DNA from: CAYQDF01 sp964416175
GTDB lineage: Bacteria > Chloroflexota > Anaerolineae > Anaerolineales > UBA4823
Length of the DNA stretch: 5,226 bases
Assembly (NCBI GenBank): GCA_964416175.1
Contig: CAYQDF010000177.1
Span: 1-5,226, forward strand
Direction: 5' to 3'
Shown: positions 1-4,625 of the stretch, piece after piece
Layout: each line of letters starts with the position of its first letter
Position numbering within the stretch: position 1 is the first letter of the stretch
Position numbers and translations under genes: made by a program
Notes under the pieces: generated by a model
The model's database searches: none
What the model saw: the letters and a program-made list of their open reading frames with translations, nothing else
Told to the model about the DNA's origin: nothing

Positions 1-198
1 CATCCCCTCAGTACCCGCGGGACATGTCTGAGCGGAACAGGGTCAAAGTCCCGAGCTTGCGAGGGAGTAGTCGCAGAAGCCCGCCACTCCGCATAGCGCG
101 CTGGTTTGTTTTAGCCTGAATTCATGTTAATTAACCACAATGTCACCCAAGATTCCAGGTCGCTGATCCTCATATCCCCCAACCACACGAGGTGTCCT
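1..198. other. Upstream spacer, no gene recognised
   Basis: No frame here gives a recognisable protein: the + strand frames close at 94-96, 29-31 and 117-119. Visible structure is limited to the palindrome CCCGCGGG (14-21), a possible hairpin TGCGA/TCGCA (58-62 with 71-75, 8-base loop) and the perfect 10-base palindrome GTTAATTAAC (126-135). TTGTTT at 106-111 could be a weak -35, but no good -10 lies at the right distance, so no promoter is called for the gene at 199. Confidence 0.4.
189..194 (+). promoter_or_regulatory. Ribosome binding site that decides the start at 199
   Basis: GAGGTG lies 4 bases before the ATG at 199. The in-frame ATG at 124 has no purine-rich site before it. The extra 25 residues it would add do not resemble the start of PH-domain membrane proteins, which usually open with a short 'LL..E.I....R.HW' stretch, as this one does from 199. 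The spacing is a little short, so the site is moderate rather than strong. Confidence 0.5.
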
Positions 199-825
199 AT
201 GCCCGGTTACATCGAAAGCCTGCTTGCTGACCGCGAAAAGATTATCCTGGCCACGCGGCAGCACTGGTTCACCATCGCCAGCGCCATCGCCCTCGAGATC
301 GTCCTCATCCTGGTCCTGCTGACCCTGACCATCATCGCCGGGACGGCGATGCCGCAGTTCGCGCTGCTGATCGGCGCCTTCGGCGTGATCGTGATCCTGA
401 TCCCGGCCGCCACGCTGACGCGGGACCTCCTCAACTGGACCAACAAGCAGTACATCGTCACCTCCCGCCGCGTGATGCAGATCTCCGGCATCTTCAACAA
501 GAACGTAACTGATTCTTCGCTGGAAAAGGTCAACGACGTCAAGATGACCCAGTCCGCCTTCGGCCGCCTGTTTGGCTACGGCGATATCGAGATCCTGACT
601 GCCAGCGAGCTGGGCGTGAACCTCTTCAAACGCATCGAAGACCCGATCCGCTTCAAGACCGCCATGCTCAACGCCAAGGAGAATCTGGAGCGGGGCGAAG
701 AGAGCCGCCACCCTGAAGACGACATCCCGGACCTGATCGCCGGGTTGGAACGGCTGCACCGCCAGGGCGTCCTCACCGACGAGGAGTTTGCGCAGAAGAA
801 AAACGAGCTCCTGGCCCGGATGTGA
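199..825 (+). CDS. Membrane protein with bPH2 (YdbS-like) PH domain and C-terminal SHOCT domain
   Basis: The product has 208 residues from the ATG at 199; an in-frame ATG at 124 would give 233. A short cytoplasmic start (GYIESLLADREKI, then RQHW at 20-23) leads into two hydrophobic segments, about residues 24-48 and 52-72, likely a transmembrane hairpin. Residues 80-160 form a bacterial PH domain of the bPH2 type, with the typical opening TNKQYIVTSRRVMQISGIF, then SLEKVNDV, and FGRLFGYGDIEI. Residues 176-208 are a SHOCT domain (IAGLERLHRQGVLTDEEF..KK.ELL), a short two-helix module often found at the C-terminus of membrane or multimerising proteins. Known relatives are membrane-anchored and of unclear biochemical role; no enzymatic residues are seen. 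The gene ends 55 bases before the creatininase-like gene on the same strand, so cotranscription is possible. Family assignment is firm; the cellular function is unknown. Confidence 0.88.
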   Translation: MPGYIESLLADREKIILATRQHWFTIASAIALEIVLILVLLTLTIIAGTAMPQFALLIGAFGVIVILIPAATLTRDLLNWTNKQYIVTSRRVMQISGIFNKNVTDSSLEKVNDVKMTQSAFGRLFGYGDIEILTASELGVNLFKRIEDPIRFKTAMLNAKENLERGEESRHPEDDIPDLIAGLERLHRQGVLTDEEFAQKKNELLARM

Positions 826-880
826 CCCGGCCTCCAGGCGACTGCCCCCCGCCCTGGCTGCGCGCGCCCTCATCCTGATC

Positions 881-2050
881 GTGACCGAGTTCTTCGCTTA
901 CCACGAACTGACCTGGCCCGAGGTCGCAGCGCTGCCCCGCGACACCCCGCTCGTCATCCCCCTCGGAGCGGGCTACCCCCTCGATCTCCTCTCCGGCGCG
1001 CTGGGCGAGCCGCCCCGCGCCGCCCTGCTCCCGCCGATCCCCTTCGGCTGGGCAGACCACGCCGGGCTGCCCCTCCCGGAAGGCCTCCTGATCCCCTACC
1101 TGACCAACCTCCTGGCCAGCCTGCGCGACGACGGCTTTTCGCGAGTCTGCGCCCTGCTCCCGCGTGGCCTGAACTGGTACGTCTACGGAGGGCAACCCGG
1201 CGCAGGCTCTCAGTTCATCTCCTTGCCGGGAGGGATTTCCAACGCAGCGGACTTTCCCGGCGACGCGGACCGGGGCAAGGTCGTGATCCTCCCCATCGGG
1301 CACACGGAACAGCACGGATATCACCTGCCTCTCTCGACGGATACGATCATCATCGATGCCATCGCCCGGGGAGTCGTCGAATCTGTCCCGGCTGAGGCGA
1401 CCCGTCTGCCGGTCATGCCGTACGGGGTCAGCACTCACCGGCGAGCCTTCGCCGGCACGCTCAACGCCGGCGGGCGGGCTTTCGAGGACTTCTGGATCGG
1501 CGTGATCGACGCCCTCGCCCTGCGCGGCTTCGACCGCTTCTACCTGGTCAGCGGGCACGGCGGGAACTGCTCTTATCTGGTGAATGTAGTGAAGTCAGCC
1601 GGCGAGCGCCACCGGCGGATCTTCTGCGCCACCGCTTGGCTCTACCTCTCGGGACCGGAAGGCCTCGCCTCCATACATTCGCGCCGCCGCTCGCCCGTCG
1701 GCGGGATGGGCCACGCCGGGGAGCTCGAGACCGCGCTGATGCTGCACCTCCGGCCGGATCTCGTGCGCCTGGATCGAGCCATTGACGAGACGGACTTCAT
1801 CGCCACCCCGTCTTACTACATGGACTGGGCCGAGGGCGGTCCCCTGATCGCCAACCCGCCCTGGGATGACGACACGCGCACCGGCGCCTACGGCGCGGGG
1901 AGCCTGGCGACCGCCGAGAACGGCGCGGCCTGGCTGGCGGCTGCCATCGCCGAGAAGGTCTCCCACGTCAGGGAGATCCACGAACAGCAGGAGCGGCGCG
2001 AAACGCGCCGTAGAGCGGGCTTCGGGTTGTGGGGGAGTGGGGATTCGTAA
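881..2050 (+). CDS. Creatininase-family metal-dependent amidohydrolase with degenerate N-terminal half-domain
   Basis: From the GTG at 881 the product has 389 residues. The start was chosen because creatininase-family proteins begin just before a 'Y.ELTWPEV' stretch, here residues 7-15. A TTG at 788 is in frame but overlaps the previous gene by 38 bases and adds an Arg-rich, non-family extension. No clear ribosome site precedes 881. The catalytic domain (about 131-365) keeps the family's metal-binding pattern: E143 and H145 in GHTEQHG, D154 in LPLSTD, H226 in SGHGGN, and E281 in GHAGELET. The first four match the spacing of Glu34, His36, Asp45 and His120 of Pseudomonas creatininase. Creatininase Glu122 corresponds to Gly228 here, as in many non-creatininase members, so creatinine is probably not the substrate; hydrolysis of some cyclic or linear amide is the safe call. 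Residues 7-98 look like a metal-less copy of the first half of the fold. The C-terminal tail (about 375-389) runs into a heptamer repeat. Family certain, substrate unknown. Confidence 0.88.
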   Translation: MTEFFAYHELTWPEVAALPRDTPLVIPLGAGYPLDLLSGALGEPPRAALLPPIPFGWADHAGLPLPEGLLIPYLTNLLASLRDDGFSRVCALLPRGLNWYVYGGQPGAGSQFISLPGGISNAADFPGDADRGKVVILPIGHTEQHGYHLPLSTDTIIIDAIARGVVESVPAEATRLPVMPYGVSTHRRAFAGTLNAGGRAFEDFWIGVIDALALRGFDRFYLVSGHGGNCSYLVNVVKSAGERHRRIFCATAWLYLSGPEGLASIHSRRRSPVGGMGHAGELETALMLHLRPDLVRLDRAIDETDFIATPSYYMDWAEGGPLIANPPWDDDTRTGAYGAGSLATAENGAAWLAAAIAEKVSHVREIHEQQERRETRRRAGFGLWGSGDS

Positions 2051-2077
2051 TTTGTGATTTGCGATTGTTGATCGTTG
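2043..2077. repeat. Imperfect heptamer repeat, five units
   Basis: Five consecutive 7-base units all begin with AT: ATTCGTA, ATTTGTG, ATTTGCG, ATTGTTG, ATCGTTG. The stop codon of the creatininase-like gene (2048-2050) lies at the first unit boundary. The run is AT-richer than its surroundings. Similar degenerate runs of this type are, in my impression, common between genes in Chloroflexota, but I cannot verify that here. Confidence 0.5.
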
Positions 2078-2185
2078 TCCGTAGATAGATTCGCGGGGAG
2101 CGAAAACTGCAGATTGGCGATCGGAGATCAAACCGGATCGGGCAAAACCCCTCTCGCACCCACGCTTTACACCCCATTCAGGCAA
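2051..2185. other. Convergent intergenic spacer with two weak hairpins
   Basis: The + strand creatininase-like gene and the minus-strand C45 gene end facing each other across 135 bases. Two possible hairpins are present. TTCGC/GCGAA (2090-2094 with 2100-2104) encloses GGGGA. CGATCGG (2118-2124) pairs with CC and GATCG (2133-2134 and 2136-2140, one bulged G). Neither is followed by a run of T on either strand, so a canonical intrinsic terminator cannot be called; these may act as weak transcription stops or may simply be spacer. Confidence 0.3.
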
Positions 2186-3310
2186 TCAAGCATTCAGATA
2201 GAATGTGTAGTACTGGTTCTCGCAGGGATTGCCCCAGGCGAAGTGCATGGCGCGCGCCGTCAGGTCGATCACCAGGGCGTTGATCGTCTTCTCCCGGTCC
2301 ATGGGCACCAGGTTTTCGACGGCGTGGTTGCAGATCGAATTTGGGAAGTTGACGTGATCGCGCTGGATCGACTGGAGAGATTTCACCGAATGCAGCGGAG
2401 CGGCTTTGAGCAGGCGCAAGGCGCGGAAGTACCGCACGCGGGTGGAGAGCAGTTCGTCGGGCTCGCTTTCGATCGCCTGCATCTGGCGGTCCAGATAGTG
2501 GTTGGTGTGCGCCAGGAATCCTTCGTCCGCGTACAGGATCGCGAACCGGCGGGCTGAGACCTCGACATTGTACAGCTCGCCGCTCTCATGCGCCAGCAGG
2601 TGGTTGTAGCCAGCCGCCCGGTGCGAGACGAGCATGGCGCCGAGCGCTTCCGCCGGGGTATGCGCCGCCAGCACCGCCCGGGAGGCGATCACGCGCGGGA
2701 TGCCGATGCGCGAATCGTTCGGATAGACCGAATCGCAGCATTGGGCGATGCCGTGGGCGTTGAACCCGATGTTTGCCAGCAGCCCCCCATAAGTCATCGC
2801 CAGGAAGGGCGGCTCGTCATCTGGAGAGACGTGCAGGATGTACACATCATTCTCGTCCTCCGGCATCCAGTCTTCGTTGTGCGCCACCAGGACGTGCCCG
2901 TCTGCGGTCCGCTCCTCGTTCACCGCCATGGAAGTGCACTTGGTCAGGTGAAGGGCGTCCATGGTCACCGCCTCCAGGGCGTTGAGCACCGCCAGGTCCT
3001 CGAACTCGACCCCGGCCCCTTCGGCAATCCCAATCAGCTCCTGGATGTACTGCGGGTAGCGCTCCTGGGCGAAGGGGATGTACTTGCTCGCCTGAATCCG
3101 CGCCCCAGACCAGTCCAGCTGGAGGCGGTCGACGACGCTATCGATCATCAGGCGCGCCGTATGCAGGCTCCTGTGCACCTGCTCCCGGCAGGCTTCGCCG
3201 ATTTGGCGACCAATCTCCCGGTGCGTACCGGATACCTGGATGAAGGGCGGCGGGTCGGCGTGGGTCGCCGATTCGAGGGGGATCTGGGAATTGCTTTTTT
3301 CTCGGTCCAT
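2186..3310 (-). CDS. C45-family autoproteolytic acyltransferase/hydrolase (isopenicillin N acyltransferase-like, Ntn hydrolase)
   Basis: The 374-residue product has the layout of peptidase family C45, the acyl-CoA:6-aminopenicillanic acid acyltransferase type of Ntn hydrolase. Family members cut themselves before an internal Cys, which then becomes the N-terminal nucleophile. Here the candidate is Cys125 in HLTKCTSMAV, so cleavage would fall between Lys124 and Cys125. Residues about 24-45 (FIQVSGTHREIGRQIGEA) are the usual N-terminal opening, and LAVLNALEA (106-114) precedes the nucleophile. Further family marks are DGHVLVAHNEDW (137-148), GFNAHGIA (182-189), FLAHTNHYLD (265-274) and SICNH (325-329). 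Length is normal for an intact proenzyme and no signal peptide is seen, so a cytoplasmic protein is likely. The ATG at 3310 is the only plausible start, the next Met being residue 55; a weak GAGA lies upstream. Members act on amide or ester bonds of varied small molecules; the substrate is not predictable, and no beta-lactam genes are nearby. Confidence 0.87.
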   Translation of the reverse strand: MDREKSNSQIPLESATHADPPPFIQVSGTHREIGRQIGEACREQVHRSLHTARLMIDSVVDRLQLDWSGARIQASKYIPFAQERYPQYIQELIGIAEGAGVEFEDLAVLNALEAVTMDALHLTKCTSMAVNEERTADGHVLVAHNEDWMPEDENDVYILHVSPDDEPPFLAMTYGGLLANIGFNAHGIAQCCDSVYPNDSRIGIPRVIASRAVLAAHTPAEALGAMLVSHRAAGYNHLLAHESGELYNVEVSARRFAILYADEGFLAHTNHYLDRQMQAIESEPDELLSTRVRYFRALRLLKAAPLHSVKSLQSIQRDHVNFPNSICNHAVENLVPMDREKTINALVIDLTARAMHFAWGNPCENQYYTFYLNA

Positions 3311-3354
3311 AGGAATATCTCAACCAGACGCAGAAGGATCGGATACAGACCCCC

Positions 3355-3383
3355 ATTATGCTCGAAAGCCGACTGGCTGGCAA
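3355..3383 (-). promoter_or_regulatory. Sigma70-type promoter for the C45-family gene
   Basis: Read on the minus strand, TTGCCA (3378-3383, five of six matches to TTGACA) is followed after exactly 17 bases by CATAAT (3355-3360, five of six matches to TATAAT). Transcription would begin near 3348, giving a leader of roughly 38 bases before the ATG at 3310. Two near-consensus boxes at ideal spacing in GC-rich DNA are unlikely by chance, but there is no experimental support. Confidence 0.6.
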
Positions 3384-3392
3384 GGCCTGATG

Positions 3393-3623
3393 TTCCCAGT
3401 GTGCAGGGAAGACCTGTGGGGACAGGTCGGAAACCCTCGCCAGCGAATCTCCCTACCAACCAGTCGATCCAGGTTGGCCACGCGCCTTTCTCTGCGGCGA
3501 TTTGAATCGCCAGAAACACCCGGTCGGCGCAGGCCGACTTCGTTCCTTTCGTTGCCGCGGTTTCAACCGCCAAGACCAAAACCCTGTGTCAGCCGGATCG
3601 CCGAACCTGGAACGAAATCCAGG
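3393..3623. repeat. Cluster of seven short hairpins in the divergent intergenic region
   Basis: This stretch of the non-coding gap 3311-3680 is packed with inverted repeats: TTCCC/GGGAA (3393-3397, 3406-3410); GACCTGT/ACAGGTC around GGGG (3411-3428); CCAACC/GGTTGG (3456-3461, 3472-3477); GGCGAT/ATCGCC around TTGA (3496-3511); GTCGGC/GCCGAC around GCAG (3523-3538); GCGGT/ACCGC around TTCA (3557-3570); CCTGG/CCAGG (3606-3610, 3619-3623). No frame reads as a recognisable protein. The cluster lies between the outward-facing promoters at 3355-3383 and 3636-3641, so neither predicted transcript contains it. A dispersed palindromic (REP-like) element, or a small structured RNA with its own promoter, are the options; the former seems likelier. 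Confidence 0.55.
3493..3573. repeat. Two copies of a 21-base hairpin element, 60 bases apart
   Basis: Copy 1 (3493-3513) and copy 2 (3553-3573) match at 16 of 21 positions without gaps. Each folds into a 5-6 bp stem with a four-base loop. The stem pair A3500-T3507 of copy 1 is G3560-C3567 in copy 2, a compensatory change that keeps the pairing. A third hairpin of different sequence (3523-3538) lies between the copies. The pattern suggests selection or copying of a folded unit. Confidence 0.6.
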
Positions 3624-3635
3624 CGCATCCCGTTA

Positions 3636-3641
3636 TATAAT
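3636..3641 (+). promoter_or_regulatory. -10 element (TATAAT) for the lipoprotein gene
   Basis: A perfect TATAAT sits 39 bases before the ATG at 3681, inside a rare AT-rich patch. No sequence resembling TTGACA occurs 15-19 bases upstream (17-base spacing gives CGAAAT), and there is no TG extension. The -10 is convincing, the full promoter less so; an activator could substitute for the missing -35. The predicted leader is about 33 bases. Confidence 0.5.
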
Positions 3642-3665
3642 AAGCTCGCTATCATGGTTACTTAC

Positions 3666-3672
3666 AAAGGAG
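3666..3672 (+). promoter_or_regulatory. Strong ribosome binding site of the lipoprotein gene
   Basis: AAAGGAG lies 8 bases before the ATG at 3681, close to the ideal anti-16S match and spacing. It is by far the best ribosome site in the window and fixes this start. It suggests that the lipoprotein is the best-translated of the genes here. Confidence 0.85.
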
Positions 3673-3680
3673 ATTGACCG

Positions 3681-4613
3681 ATGTCCAGGTTACCTGCAAA
3701 GATTCGGTTGTTCGCTATGATCCTGTCCATTTTTGCGTCTGCCTGCAGTCTGCCCGCGCCAGCCACCCCAACGCCCCTCGATGCCGAAGCCGCGTACACG
3801 GCAGCTGCGGAGACGATCATCGCCCAGCTGACCCAGGTCGCCCTGACCCTGACGCCTTCCCAGGCGCCGGGCGGGGAGACCCCCGGCGCCCCTGAAGCGA
3901 CCACCCCGCCCGGGGCCACCGCCACGCTCCCTATCCCACCCACCGAGACACCGGTCTCTCCAACAGAGACCCTCACCCCATCTCCCACCCCCTCGCCATC
4001 GCCCACGTTCACCCCCACCCTGCCGTCGACCGACCCGCGCGCCAGCCTGGGCGCCCCGGCCTTGCTGGACACGTTCAACAGCGATGCTCTGTGGGCTCTC
4101 TATGAGGACGATCATGTGTCTTTCGAGATCGACGATTCCCGGCTGACCATGACCGCCTTCAATCCGGAATTCTGGGAGGGCTTTATGCTCGCGCCGCCGG
4201 ATATTGGAGACTTCTATCTGGAAATGACAGCGACGACCCGGAACTGCAGCGGCGGAGATCGGTACGGTCTGATGGCGCGGTCCAGCCGGGTCGGTCAGGA
4301 GCCTTACCGGGGATACAACTTCAGCTTCACCTGCGACGGGCACTTCGCGCTGCGCGTCTGGGATGGCGAGCAGTTCGTCTTTGTCTCCGAATGGACCGCC
4401 AGCGACGCCATCCGGTCGGGCTCGAACGCGACGAACCGCCTGGGCATCTGGATGGAGGGAGAACGCATCGTCATGTACGCCAACGGAAACCTGCTGAAAG
4501 AGGTGAATGACGATACTTACCAGGTCGGCAAGTTCGGCGTTGTGATCGGATCGGCGAACACCTCCAACTTCACGGTCGACGTGGATGAGATCGCTTATTG
4601 GAACTTGCCCTGA
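3681..4613 (+). CDS. Lipoprotein with Thr/Pro-rich stalk and C-terminal beta-rich (concanavalin-like) domain
   Basis: The 310-residue product starts with a lipoprotein signal peptide: basic residues (R3, K7, R9), a hydrophobic core (about 10-19) and lipobox ASAC, putting the lipidated Cys at 22. Residues 34-57 (DAEAAYTAAAETIIAQLTQ and on) are a short, probably helical segment. Residues about 58-120 are a low-complexity Thr/Pro/Ser stalk with TPSPTPSPSPTFTPT near its end. From about 127 (LLDTFNSDALWAL) to the C-terminus runs a domain rich in alternating beta-type patterns. It contains FEIDDSRLTM, GDFYLEMTATTR, GYNFSFTCDGHFALRVWDG, NRLGIWMEGERIVMYANGN and GKFGVVIGSAN. This resembles the jelly-roll of LamG, DUF1080-like or 'keto-disaccharide hydrolase' proteins, which often bind carbohydrate. 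Cys189 and Cys218 could form a disulfide outside the membrane. No catalytic residues can be named. It is likely a surface-anchored binding protein; ligand unknown. An aldo/keto reductase gene follows after 12 bases. Confidence 0.82.
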   Translation: MSRLPAKIRLFAMILSIFASACSLPAPATPTPLDAEAAYTAAAETIIAQLTQVALTLTPSQAPGGETPGAPEATTPPGATATLPIPPTETPVSPTETLTPSPTPSPSPTFTPTLPSTDPRASLGAPALLDTFNSDALWALYEDDHVSFEIDDSRLTMTAFNPEFWEGFMLAPPDIGDFYLEMTATTRNCSGGDRYGLMARSSRVGQEPYRGYNFSFTCDGHFALRVWDGEQFVFVSEWTASDAIRSGSNATNRLGIWMEGERIVMYANGNLLKEVNDDTYQVGKFGVVIGSANTSNFTVDVDEIAYWNLP

Positions 4614-4625
4614 ATCGCTGCAGCC

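Noticed and set aside
127..873. Minus-strand open frame (248 codons) opposite the PH-SHOCT gene
   Set aside because: The translation is Asp/Gln/Gly-rich without recognisable features, and the plus strand clearly encodes PH and SHOCT motifs.
788..880. Extended start (TTG at 788) for the creatininase-like gene
   Set aside because: GAGGAG lies only one base before the TTG, the extension overlaps the previous gene by 38 bases, and family proteins begin near the YHELTWPEV stretch; GTG at 881 fits better.
2090..2140. Bidirectional intrinsic terminator between the convergent genes
   Set aside because: Hairpins are short and no T-run follows on either strand, so a terminator could not be called.
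2288..3310. MDREK occurring twice in the C45 protein (residues 1-5 and 337-341)
   Set aside because: Five residues only, different codons, and flanks do not match; treated as coincidence.
2588..3505. Plus-strand open frame (305 codons) opposite the C45 gene
   Set aside because: It is His/Arg/Val-rich with no domain resemblance, and the opposite strand carries a complete enzyme with family motifs, so this is a shadow.
3393..3623. CRISPR array
   Set aside because: Only two related 21-base copies exist, they are imperfect and the single 39-base gap contains another hairpin; no cas genes are nearby.
3502..3720. Small plus-strand open frames across the hairpin region
   Set aside because: The peptides are products of the palindromic repeat, with TTG or unsupported starts, and overlap the lipoprotein start in the wrong frame.
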